DNA of 64,000 nucleotides from positions 16,571,855 to 16,635,854 of the forward strand of contig OZ038455.1 in NCBI GenBank assembly GCA_964036195.1, in the 5' to 3' direction. The notes under the pieces were generated by a model, which was not told the origin of the DNA, did not search any database, and saw nothing but the letters and a program-made list of their open reading frames with translations. Position numbers and translations under genes: made by a program. Every line of letters begins with the position of its first letter. Position 1 is the stretch's first letter. Positions 34,907-47,000 of this stretch are shown here, one piece after another. The DNA is from Sphaerolaimus hirsutus (taxonomy: Eukaryota > Nematoda > Chromadorea > Monhysterida > Sphaerolaimidae).

Positions 34907-35411
34907 GGGCCAGTCCCGCGAGTTGACAAGTGTTTTACTCTTGACTCGAATCTTTACTTTGACATTGACTTTTAACTTGACTTTTAATTTGACTCTTAAC
35001 TTTGTCATTTGCCGGTACCGCAAGCGGCGAAGTCAAGAATCAAGTTAAAAATCAAGAGTCAACTCGAGAGCACAGGGGATTTTGGGGTTAGCATTTTAGG
35101 GAGGGGGGTCCTGCCCCTAGCACGTGTTTATATCTCGAGAAACGCTTGGTGAAAAATGTTGAAATTTTGATATGTTATGGTTTCAGCTGGGGGCTCTCTC
35201 AGATTTCGACGAAATTTTTCTACGAGCCCCCATATCTCCGGTCAGGGGGTTTGTAGAAAAATTTCGTCGAAATCTGAGAGCCCCGACCTGAAACCATAAT
35301 ATATCCAAATTTCAACATTTTTCTCTAAGCGGTTCCCGAGATATAAACACGTGCTAGGGGTAGGACCTCCCCTCCCTAAAATGTTAACCCCAAAATCCCC
35401 TGTGCTCGAGA
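34907..35411. mobile_element. CCAGTCCC-end element with GACTCTTGACTT words, interrupted
   Basis: CACCAGGGG precedes CCAGTCCCGCGAGTTGAC. TTGACTTTTAACTTGACTTT is inverted to AAGTTAAAAATCAAGAGTC. It is interrupted by 35071-35404, and the GAGTCAAGAG that follows is the target of 35420-36373. No matching right end found. Confidence 0.5.
35071..35404. mobile_element. Near-perfect palindromic element, 334 bp, 8-bp duplication
   Basis: CACAGGGGATTTTGGGG mirrors CCCCAAAATCCCCTGTG. Nearly the whole length pairs (AAATTTCGTCGAAATCTGAG against CTCAGATTTCGACGAAATTT). Exact duplication CTCGAGAG at 35063-35070 and 35405-35412. Confidence 0.92.
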
Positions 35412-35419
35412 GTCAAGAG

Positions 35420-36373
35420 TAGTGATGTAAAAGCGCCATGGCGCTGGCGCCTGGCGCTAGCGCCAAAGCAAAAAGCGCCATGGCGCTTGGCGCCTTTTTC
35501 CTGTGGCGCCATTGGCGCCTGGCGCTTTTTTCCTGTGGCGCCATTGGCGCTTGGCGCCTTTTTCCTATGGCGCCATTGACGCCTTTTTCCTGTGGCGCCA
35601 TTGGCGCTTGGCGCTGTGCTACAGAATAGCGCCATGGCACTTTTGGCGCTTGGCGCTATGATGCCGTGGCGCCATTGGCGCTGGCATTTTAAAAAGCGCA
35701 AGGAGTTCGAAAAATATATCATTATTTTATGTAAAAAGACCTTGTGTGCAACATTTTCACAAGTAAATGTGTTACTGTACGTGTATTCCAAGAAGAACAA
35801 ACCCTCCACTTGCTTATTTTGTAAACCATGTCCATGCAATTGCAAAGATATTCAAAAAAATTCCCAAATAATGGGCCTAATGGTTCCAATCCCAATTCAA
35901 ATCGAGACGAGCAACGTTCTAACGCATAGTGTTGCATTATGTTGACAATGGAATTTTGTTGTTGTCTAATGCATAAAATGCATAAAAAGGTACATTACAA
36001 TGGTAAAATGTCTAAATACTTCAAACTGTAGAGGAGCCAAAGTAAATAGATGTCCAAAAGCTGTCTGGAATATTCACATGGTGCACTTCCAAGCACCTCC
36101 AGACAGGAAACTCTGTTTCGACCATTTCGAACAGACATGGGTTGATTTTGGGGCGGGTGCCAGGGTCTCATCAGTGCTCAGCACACATAGCCCACATAAC
36201 CTACTTAACTTACTTCAAAACCTAACAGACAGGACCTCACCAATACCTGTATTAGCATGGCTGCACGTTACGATGAGCTGCAATTTTTTTTGGCGCTGGC
36301 GCTATTGGCGCTTGGCGCCAACATCCTCTTGGCACTTGCATGCAAAAGCGCAATGGCGCTTTTTACATCACTA
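35420..36373. mobile_element. hAT-like TAGTGATG/GGCGCC element with a unique middle
   Basis: TAGTGATGTAAAAGCGCC mirrors AATGGCGCTTTTTACATCACTA; exact duplication GTCAAGAG at 35412-35419 and 36374-36381. GGCGCC arms occupy 35420-35700 and 36285-36373. The 585-bp middle includes a 124-codon ORF (36000-36374) rich in Cys at its start and a stretch (TCTLFCKP-like [15 protein letters not shown]) shared with 45784-47922. Confidence 0.92.
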
Positions 36374-36381
36374 GTCAAGAG

Positions 36382-36520
36382 TAGGGTTCAAACGGGATCC
36401 CGATCCCGAATCCCGAGAAATTTCGGGATTTTGTGGTCCCGATCCCGATCCCGAAGTTTGAAAAAGCCAATCCCGATCCCGATCCCGAAACAAAAATGTG
36501 CATACCCGAAAAAACCCAGG
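36382..36520. mobile_element. Partial ATCCCG-word element
   Basis: TAGGGTTCAAACGGGATCCC followed by GATCCCGATCCCG units, the left half of the type complete at 41993-42547. It abuts the duplication of the preceding element. A further GGCGCC patch lies at 36593-36703. Confidence 0.65.
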
Positions 36521-36703
36521 TTTGCCGGTTTTGTTTTGACCGTGGTAACTCTTTTCCAAGTGAACTGTTGATTTCTTTTGGCGAAACAGGTGAAAGTGTC
36601 ATGGCGCTGTCACCAAAGCATAAAGCGCCATGGCGCTTGGCGCCATTTTGCTGGACACTTTTGGCGTTGGGCGTTGGAGAAGCACCATGGCGCCTTTCGC
36701 GTG

Positions 36704-37519
36704 ATTTGAATCAACCCCCGCGAATCAAATTATTTTGCTGTATAAATCCTATCGTAGAACTTAGAAAAACATTTAAAAATAATAATCAGTATTTACATTT
36801 TTATTCCATTACCAACCGTAATCCAATGAACTCACCAAGCTCACACAACCGCAATCTAAATATGACACTGGAAAACGTCTCGACAAGAAATCAACAAAAA
36901 TGAAACCACGTGAATAGAAGATGTAGCTGACAACAGTTTAAAAAAACCCACAACTAATAACGTACATTTTTATTAGAAACTAGATTGTTCGTGGAAGCGT
37001 GGGACACCGCCAATTAAGCATCTAAGTATTCGATTAAGTATAATGATCTTATTACTTATAATTAGTTCGATTTTCCCTTTTTCGAATTGCGAAATTTCCA
37101 TGCGACGTCGTGTATGCTACTCATCTTGCCAAAAGTATTGAGATATTGCTTACATTTTTAGTGTGCTATTCGATGCGTTTATAATATAAAAACGTGCGCC
37201 CACAAATGCGAAAAAGCACTCGATCATTTCTTATTGCTATAAATGCGCCCAATCCTAGCTTTAGTAGCTTTAAGTAGAGATAATGACAGGGATTTCAAAA
37301 AAAAGTTTTTTTTGTACCATAGCAAACTTTCACATTTAAATAATCAAAAAGCAGTGTCTCATTTTTCCCAAATGCATCACATCCATTGTATTTAGATTTA
37401 ATTTTTATGACGCTTTGTTGATGTAGCAATCGGTAATCTATTAAACATGAGACGGATACAAACAAACGGACATAAACAAAAAACCGCGAATCCATCCCAT
37501 TACGAGAAAAAATCAAAGG
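36704..37519. other. No gene recognised
   Basis: AT-rich unique-looking DNA with no terminal repeats or coding motifs. Confidence 0.45.
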
Positions 37520-38024
37520 TACCGTATTTCCTAGAAATACCCCCAGGGGATTTATTTTTTCAGAGTGGAAATTTTGTTGGGGTATTTCGAGGGGGGCTTA
37601 TTCGAGGAGGGAGTTTATTCTTTGGTTGGTCATTTTTGTAAATATCGTAGTAAATGATGGGCTTTTACATACCCAGTAGCTAACAATGGCTAAAAATAGG
37701 TATATAAACATGTGTATAGGCGAAAGCCGCGATTTTGAAGGTGAAAAACTATAAAATGGTATGAAAATTGACGATTTTGGGCGAAAATTGGGGCAAAATT
37801 TCTCAAAAATCGCTCCAGATAGGTAGGTAGCTGAGTGATTTGGTGGGGGGCTCAGGGGGTAGTACCCAAAAAATTTGTCTCGGGATAGATAGATAGCAGA
37901 GCGGCTTCCGGGATAGATAGATAGCTGGCGGATTTGGGGGGGGGGGCAGCCCCCCTAGGAGACCCCTGCCTGGGGGTATTTCGAGGGGGGTTAATTCAAG
38001 GGGGTATTTCGAGGAAATACGGTA
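37520..38024. mobile_element. TACCGTATTT-group element just downstream of TMEM87, with nested CTATC fragment
   Basis: TACCGTATTTCCTAGAAATA to TTTCGAGGAAATACGGTA. AGATAGATAGCTGGCGG and TAGGAGACCCCTGCC in the middle (about 37640-37975) belong to the CAGGGGTCTCC group. The edge is 50 bp beyond the TMEM87 stop. Confidence 0.8.
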
Positions 38025-38074
38025 TAAAAAAATCGTATTTAAAACCCATTTGTCAAGCGCTAATTGGAATGCGA

Positions 38075-41000
38075 TCACTGCATTTTGCCCACTTCAAACC
38101 TCGTCTGGGCGACTTCTTCATCGCTATCGGCTACTAATTGGTCAGCTAGAGAAGACGGGATATTTTCTTCAACCCATCGAAGTTCGCGCTGCGAAATTTG
38201 AGTGTATTTTTTAATTGTGCAAGGTGAAAGGTTTTGAATAGTGTAAAATCTTATAAATTCCGTTCTCGTGGGAAAGTACGCGATTATACTCCAGTGACAT
38301 GCAACTCTGCACGTGTAGTTATTTATGTCTCAAGTTGGAAGCGCGCCAATGATGATTAAAGCATGCGGTTTTTTAAAAATATGAAAACATTTATTGCTGT
38401 TAATATAATGGGCCCACACACGGTAGTTGACATCAGGATCTCCTAGATTTCGGCCTTCCGGGGGGTTGGATAGATAGCAAATCGCTCCTGCGGAGGGATA
38501 GATAGCTGAAAAAATTTATGGGGGGTTGGTGGGGTTTGGGGGGGGGGGGTTCGCGGGGGTTCAATGTATAGGCTTTTTCAGGGTTAGAAGGAAGAAAAGG
38601 AAGAGAAATCGCTAAAAGTCGACATCGACACCAAATATCAACTCTTGCCGATCCCGATTCAAAGCTCACAGACTAGTGGACATCTTTGAATTACGAACGG
38701 AACCAGTTGACATTTGGTGTCGATGTCAACTAGCGTGTGTGGGGCCATTCACGTGAAAAACACCAATGAATTCTGTCATGCCTTTATAAAAATCGCATGC
38801 GTTAAATATCGTTAGCACGCTTCCAGCGTGAACCACGTGCGCGTGTGCGCCATGATTTGTTCATCACTATACTTGATGACACTTTACAGTTGCCAAACAT
38901 TTTAATGTTGTTTTTCAACTGGAGGCTTACGTTCCTTTGTTCAACTCAGAGCGGTTTATGGTCGGTTAACCTAGCACAATCGACGATACAAACTAAATTT
39001 AATGCAACGCTTTCTTAATTCATGCAACGGATAAAAACACGCGGAAGTACTATGAATAAATACCAACGGTAGCCAGGAAAAGTCACAAACCTGCAAATCT
39101 TCATCGGCGTCGTTTGAACGATTATGTCGATTGCTCAATTTATTCGGTTCAGTGTCGTTGTCACCATTGTTTTCGTTGTGCGAGCGCATTTTCATCGCAT
39201 CGCCAGTCACAAATGCACCGGTAAATATGACGTCATCTGGCGATTGTGTGTGGTTACGGTATTGAGTATATTGCTAATGGCTAGTCGTAGGTGAGGCTAG
39301 ATTGGATTCGTGGAATTAATCAGCCAAATCACTTTCGAACGACGGTTAAAGCTTTCAAGCTACCTCTTGACAGGTGACAGGTAAACTTTCAGATGACCTG
39401 TCTAGGGTTGGCAAGCGATTTTTTAAGCGATTTTTAAAAAAAAAATTCCGATTTAAAAAAAAAAAATCGCAACCCCTGTACGGATAAAAAAAAAAAAATC
39501 GCTGGCAAAAATTTTGGTACTTAAGCACTAGGTAAAATGCAAAAACTTTGCACGCAAGCGCGCAATTTCAGACAAAAAATAACTTAATTTCTTGTTTTCA
39601 CTGCTTATGCGGCAAATTTGGTCATGTAGCATCTTTTTCTGTATGCTTTTATGTGTGTAGCATAAACTATGAATCATTAGGGGAAGTATACACAGTTCTG
39701 TAATGTGATTTCACTCAAAAATCAATGCAAAGCCATTCGTGTTCACTTCCAAAATGTTTTAGGCAGTGTTTTCAGTAAGAACATGCATTTTCTACCAAGA
39801 AATTTGCAAATGGTCAATGAAATCTAATTAACACTGCAAATATAACAAATTATTTACCTCTAGAATTGAAAATAATTTTTCCAAGCTTTTCCAAAGCCCT
39901 ACAGGAGTTATACTTACACATAGGACATAACAGTACACAGAATATGATTTTATATGGCTTTTTTAAGTTCATTTTTAGCCCCCTCAGGTTATTTAGACGA
40001 AAAATAGGGTTTATTTTGACTCCAGCGATTTAAAAAAAAAATCGATTTTTATTTAAAAAAATCGATTTAAAAAAAAAATCGGGGTCGTTAAAAAAAATCG
40101 ATTTTTTTCCAACCCTAGACCTGTCAACATTTTTTGAAACTTTCTTTATGAGTGTCATGTGAGGAATTGATCCCTCCCAGTGAAAAACCGCCACTGCGCA
40201 GAAAAATTGGAAAGAAAAAAACGCTGGAGCCAAAAAATATTTTTACAAAAATGCAACAGACCATCTTCGCTGTCCTCATTGATCAACGGCGCAAATGCGT
40301 ATCGCTGATCATTTCTGGACGGTCGCCAAAGAATCATGATTATCAACAGCACACCGGAAAAAAGCACGTGCCAAAATGCGACGTCCACCCACCTGAAACA
40401 TATAAACGTTTTAGTGCTAACAAAAGTACAGCAAGGATAAATTATTTTATATGAAATTACATACAGATGGCACATGATTTTAAAGACTGATTGATTTCAA
40501 AATCAGATTTTCAGCTCACATGGTAAATATTTAGCATGCAGAAATGGAAGGTTTACCACAAAAAAAACACGTAACCAATGAAAACGAACCCCTCTGTAAG
40601 TTTCTGGCTTGTGCGCAAAGTGGTGCGCTTCCGCGTGACAAATCGCAGAATAACGAGTGAATTGTAACCAATTTTTTTAGATTTTTCATTGAAAACAATC
40701 CCCATATTGATCCGTATATTCAAAAAACCCGGTGAGTTTTTAAAAATAAAGTGCCTTCCTGAATACAGAAGATCTTCGACACTGAAGATATTTACTACAA
40801 AACAAATCAAACAACCCACATTTCCTTCCAATCAGTGACACATTTAGCGAGCGCGTGCCTCCATAAACTCCAGGCCATGAAAATTGCGCTGGATACAGCA
40901 CCAAATATCAATGTGTTGGTAAAGTGCCGATACAGGCTCAATTTCGTTGTATTTTTGCGCAATTTCAAAGCTCTCATGGTACCCGCCAAACTGGTACAGA

Positions 41001-44000
41001 CCCACCAAAAAGTGATAATTTCAACTGCGATCAATGGCAGGCCGGCCAGACGGCGCTCGGATGTTTTGTAGCCCAGGGACTGCGAAAGTTACTTTTTTTA
41101 CAGTTTTAATAGGATAAACGAGTCAGGGTTGTTAAAATACCGGTGTTTTTGGAAAGCGTAAGTGTAAATACGCTTTACAAATACTGAGTATGGACGCTAA
41201 AGCGTGAGGTATTTTTAAAATACGGTACCTATGAAAGCGTAAAAAAGCGTGTGTAATTTTTTTTAGAAAGTGCTCTTGCTGTTGAGCATCTGACAACGAG
41301 CTTGCTTTCACTTTGAGATGAATCTATTTATCAAATCCATTACCAATTTCACATTTTCTCATGAACACAAGTTCTCATAAATAACTTGAATATATTCAAA
41401 CACCATTTTAAACCCGAAACCCCCCCCCCCCAAACCAACCCTAGCAACCCTAATATTGGCCTCCAAAGACGCGAGCACAAAATAAACGAGCCCTAAGGCT
41501 ACCAATTTATTCAAATCCGGTCCCAATCTGGGGCGAACCACTCCGAAGCCAAGCGAAGCGATAATAACCAAAAGTCTAGCTAATGTGCGCTTTACGCACG
41601 AAACAGATTCGGCCAACTGAAAAGGTGGGAAAATGTAATTAAGGAACTGTGAGAATCGCTTTGGAATGTGAGTGACGCTGTTGGATTGATTGCAAGTAAA
41701 TGGGGAAGATTTGTTTTTATAAACCAACGCTACTAATACGCTTACAGTAGCAAATATGGGAAATCTGTAGTTTTCCACCCCCGAAACACATTTTCGTGAA
41801 AAATTACATTTTCCCCAAAATGTTCATCAATAATCCCGTGCCATTGCAATTTTAACAAAACGGTGCTACTCACCTGGATGACTCCAAACACAGGCCACCC
41901 AGTAGCGTCAACTGTTTCATATTCGGCATAGAAAGCCGCCTTTTCTACCATACCCAGCAGAATCACAGCACCTGCGCAATGATACAAGTGGATAGGGTTC
42001 AAACGGGATCCCGATCCCGGATCCCGTGAAATTCCGGGATATACCAGTCCCGATCCCGATCCCGAAACCCCAATCCCGATCCCGATCCCGAAATCCACAA
42101 ATACCTATCCCGATCCCGATCCCGAAAATTTTCAAATCCCGATCCCGAGAAACTCCAAAGTCCGGGATCCCGATCCCGGAAAAATTAGTGGAAATTATAG
42201 AAAGTGAAATAATGACGTTTTTGCATGCAAAAAAGTGGATGCAAACCCCCAGTGTCAATTTTATGCCACTTTTCTGGCATCCAACAGTGTTTTGGGACCT
42301 TTATGAACAATCGTAAATGCCAGAAAAATAGCCAAAATCTCTATCCCTAGAACCCAATCCCGATCCCGGAAAAATTCCAATCCCAATCCCGATCCCGTGA
42401 CCCCAATCCCGGCCAATCCCGATCCCGAAATCTCAAAAAAAACAATCCCAATCCCGATCCCGATCCCGAAACCCCAATCCCGATCCCGAAATCTCAAAAA
42501 GCTTATCCCGATCCCGATCCCGAAAAGTCAATCCCGTTTGAACCCTACAAGTGGATACTCTATTAATAAAACTTGATATGGTTCAAATGGTCTACATTCA
42601 AAATACCCCCCACCCCAACGACAGATTTGACTACGCATTCGAACGTTTTTGTTTCTTACGTGTTCCCCGACTACGTAGAAAAATGCTCAAACTCAAATTG
42701 GAAAAACCTCAAACCATACTACATGTCGCACCAAACACCAAAAACACACACACGAAAAAACACAGATTAAAAAAGACATCCAACACCCACCGATCCAAAA
42801 CTGAATCTGCAGCAGGTCCTTCCACCTGCTAGCGCACATGACCGCCCAGAACAGGGCAAAAATCGCATACACGAAACACATGCTTGCAAAAAATGTGAGC
42901 AGAGGCCGGTCCACTGCGCTGAGATGCCCGCCATCGGCAGCGAGCCAACTTATTTCCACTGTGAAGTTGGCTGATTGCGATATCTGAGCGCGGATTGAGG
43001 ATGATCGCGATAGTTACTGGCGACAGACACATTTGACAACAAAATTCGTGTCAACTAAATGTCAACTAAATATTTTCAAAGCATCACATTTGACAGAAAC
43101 AATGGAAATTAACTGTCACGACAAAAAATTTACTATGGTCTATCACATAGGCAAGTTGGAATCACATAATCACCAAAATTTCGTTCAATTTAGTTGACAC
43201 GAATTTTTATGTCAACTAGTGTCCATGGGCCGAATGTAAAACATTCCATTTGTACTTAAATAATGGGACAAAAATAAAACGGGCAAACGAACAGGCTGTT
43301 CCAATGTCATCCTGGCTATCAGAAAATACACGGAATCTGCTGGAAGTGTAAATGCGGGATGATTTGTGCTCGTTGAAGATTCAGCTCCACGTTTCTGAAG
43401 AAAAAATAATCGATAACAAAAGGAAATGTTGGCAGGTGTTCTAATTGGGTAGAATTATTTTCTAATACTTTCGATGAAATTCTACAATTCTATTCTAATA
43501 CTTTTTCGCACACAATTTTTTTGTAAAAAAAACATTGAGTTAAAAAAAACGTTTTTTTTCCAACCCTAGTCATGCCGCGTTTTTTTATTTTGAGTGTCAC
43601 ATCTATTTTTCTATATTCATTTCTTTAAATTCGAGTGCCATATGAAATGCAATACGTGTCAATTCAATCCATTAAAAAAATTCTAAAAAACAAACCTTTC
43701 TATTCACTTTTACTGGATCCATAATTCCCTCATTTTGAAGGGTCACATCAACTGGCCCATGCGAATCACACGAATATACCAATTTTTCCGAATGAAAATA
43801 TAGTTGAGGCGTAGATTCGATTCCAATGGGTCGGAAATTTCTGTCATCAAAATATCGCGATAGAATCTTTGAAGTATCATTTTCAGTTGACTGGCGATTA
43901 GCTGTGTAGTAAGATAGGCAATTGCACGGAAATGATTTCTTCTTTACCGCGCATTTAACATTTGTAGCTTCGGGTTTTCTTTTTTTCCTTCTACACCTCG

Positions 44001-47000
44001 AAAAAGCCTATATATTGAACCTCACAAAAAAACATTTTCAGCTATCTATCCCTCCGGAGAAGCGATTCAATATTTATCCATATGAGCCCCTGGAAGTGTC
44101 CAAATTCACTAAACCCCCAAATGCATAGCTGAGCGGTCCTGCGAGATATATAGATAGCTGGCCGATTGTGGGGGGGTGCCTCCACAACCAAAACCCAACA
44201 GTGGAGACCCCTGCCTCCACTAAATCAGGGCTTTTGTAGATTTGGACCCCCGCGGGAGTTCATATAGGTAGACAGTAAATCGCTTCTCCGGAGAGATAGA
44301 TAGATAGCCGAAAAAATTTCTTTTTTTTGGGGGGGGGGCAAGGACGTATCCAGGGGGGGGGGGGCGGGGGGGCTGCAGCCGCCCCCCCCCCCTTCCCGGG
44401 GTGAGACCTAAGAAGTCCCGGAAAATGCAACTTTTCATGTATATTTTTCTGTTTCTCAAAAATTTTGCGCGCAAGCTTTTTCAGCGGATCGGTCCCTGTA
44501 AACAAAGATCCTCGGAAATGAGCATATTTTTGCGACTTTCGCTGTATATGTATGCATATTTACATGCATATAAAGCGGTTCCTGGCGCTGGCGCTAACGC
44601 CAATAACGCCATGGCGTGGCGCCTTTGTATGGCGCTAGCGCCAAAACGCCTTTCCGTCACTATATAGGGAAAATTTTTTAGGGGACAGCCCTCCCGTTCG
44701 CCGGGCTCCGTAAACAAGCAGCCCCCCCCGCTCAAAAATCCTGGATACGTCCCTGGGGGGGGGGGTTGGGGGGAGGGTTCGAGGGTGTTCAATATATAGG
44801 CTTTTCCTAGGTATAGAAGGAAAAAAAGGAAAAATCGCTAAAAGTAGGTGAAAAATAGGTATATAAGCATATATGTGCCTGCAGGGACGTATCCAGGATT
44901 TTTGAGCGGGGGGGGCTGCTTGTTTACGGAGGCCGGCGAGGGGGGGGGGCTCAGCCCCCCCCCCCTAAACTTTTCGCTACATAGTGGCGGAATGGCGCCA
45001 TGGCGCCGGCGCCATTAGTAGGCGCCATGCCATAGTGCCATTGGCGTTGGCGCCAGCGCCATGAAACGCTGTATATGTATGTAAATATACATAGAAAACA
45101 GCAAAAAGCACAACATTGAGTGTATTTATGATGATTTGCAGCGACATGTAGCAAATCTGATGATAATACCTTATCTCTGGTGAAGAATGCGCGCTTGCGC
45201 GCAAAAATTTTTACGCTGACCGGACCTGACCTTTCGCATTTTCCGGTCACTTTCTGGTCTCACCCCGGGAAGGGGGGGGGGCTGCAGCCCCCCCCGCCCC
45301 CCCCCCCCCTGGATACGGCCCTGTGTGCCTGTGTAGCAGATTGTTCAGGGGCTGAATCTCTCCCTATAGGGTCCCTGTTTCAACAAAAAACGTACCTGCA
45401 TGGAGCGCCGCACTGAATTCATTCTCGCACGCGCTCGTTCGCAGTACAAATTCGACTGCGAAATTCAGTGCACCGGCATCAATTTCAATCGGCGAACAGT
45501 GCACACGGAGAAACAACTGCGTTCCATTCAGGGCAACGTGCTCTTTCGCCTGTGCGATTTAAGTCATTTTGAGATCAAAGTTGATGGGTGAACGAATGGC
45601 CTCTATTTGATTCATGGCACATTGCGTAAAAAAGCCAAGCCGATACAGGAATATAACGCCACGACAGCTTTAGGAAAGCGTAAAATAACGCGATGTTTGT
45701 ATTTATATTTCGTATAGTATGTGCTAGTACAATTAATTCTTATGTGATTTTGCTGTGCGATGCTGCGATTTTTGCCTTGTCCCTAGTGATGTAAAAGCGC
45801 CATGGTGCTGGCGCTTGGCGCTAGCGCCAAAGCAAAAAGCGCCATGGCGCTTTTGGCGCTTGGCGCCTTTTTGCTGTGGCGCCATTGACGTTTGGCGCTG
45901 TGCTACCGAAAAGCGCCATGGCGCTTTTGGCGCTTGGCGCTATGATGTCGTGGCGCCATTGGCGCTTGGCGCTATTGTTTTATAAAGCGCCAAAAAAGCG
46001 CCAAGTAGTACAAAAAAAAATAATCATTTTTCTTATGTAAAAAGACCTTGCCTGCATGAGTGACATAAGTAAATGTGTTGATGTTACAGGAAGAACAAAC
46101 CTCTACTTGCTTATTTTGTAAACCATGTCCATGCAATTGCAAGGATATTCAAAACTTTTACCAAAAAATGGGTCTACACGAACTAGTTTTCAACGACATT
46201 TTATCTCAACTGGTTTTCATCCCAATTCAAGGCTTGATGACGAGCCGACGAACAGCGTTCAAATGCATAGTGTTGCATTTAGGGTTGGCCGATGTTTTTT
46301 TTTAAAACGTTTTTTATTTTAAAAAAACGTTTAAAAAACAACAACATGACGTCCGAAATGTTTTTTTTTTAAAAACATCGACCGAAATTTTTAGTACTAA
46401 GCACTAGGTATTTTGCAAAATTTTTTGCGCGCAAGCGCGCAATTTCACACACAAATTGACATTGGTGGTTGTTTTCATTGGTTTTGTGGCATTTTTAGTA
46501 TCAAAGTATCCATTTATATATGCTACCATGGGTTAATGAGCTGTCATATGTCGGTGTAGTGTATAATATTGAGGTAATGTGCTTCCATGTACCTCCACAG
46601 TGTGTAACTTCACTCCCAAAGTAACAACCTCCTTTTATAACCTTGTTTCATCACTATTCCGTGCCAAACTTGCCCTGAAGTCACGAACATTCGACTATAA
46701 GGCGATATACGAACATATCAACAAAAAAATGGATATTTTTGACACAAATCACCACTTATAATGCTATCCCATGGCTCAACGACCATTATATGGTCATATA
46801 TAACATCACAGAGTATTGCCACTGTCTGATATACCTATATATGTTGACACAAGGTCATATCTGGGAGCTTTTAAAAAAAACGTTATTATTTAAAAAAAAC
46901 GTTTTTTTTTAATAAAAAAACACCGAGTTAAAAAAAACGTTTTTTTTCCAACCCTAGTTGCATTATATCGCAAATGAAGTTGTATTGTTGCTGTGGTATG

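Noticed and set aside
41917..42497. ORFs with GIGIGIG and [13 protein letters not shown] repeats
   Set aside because: These are translations of GATCCC repeats in the element 41993-42547 and run across TMEM87 exon boundaries.
45400..45591. Plus-strand ORF ([14 protein letters not shown]...) as a gene
   Set aside because: It lies exactly antisense to TMEM87 exon 2 (45549-45396), whose minus-strand frame has good splice sites, correct phases and family similarity.
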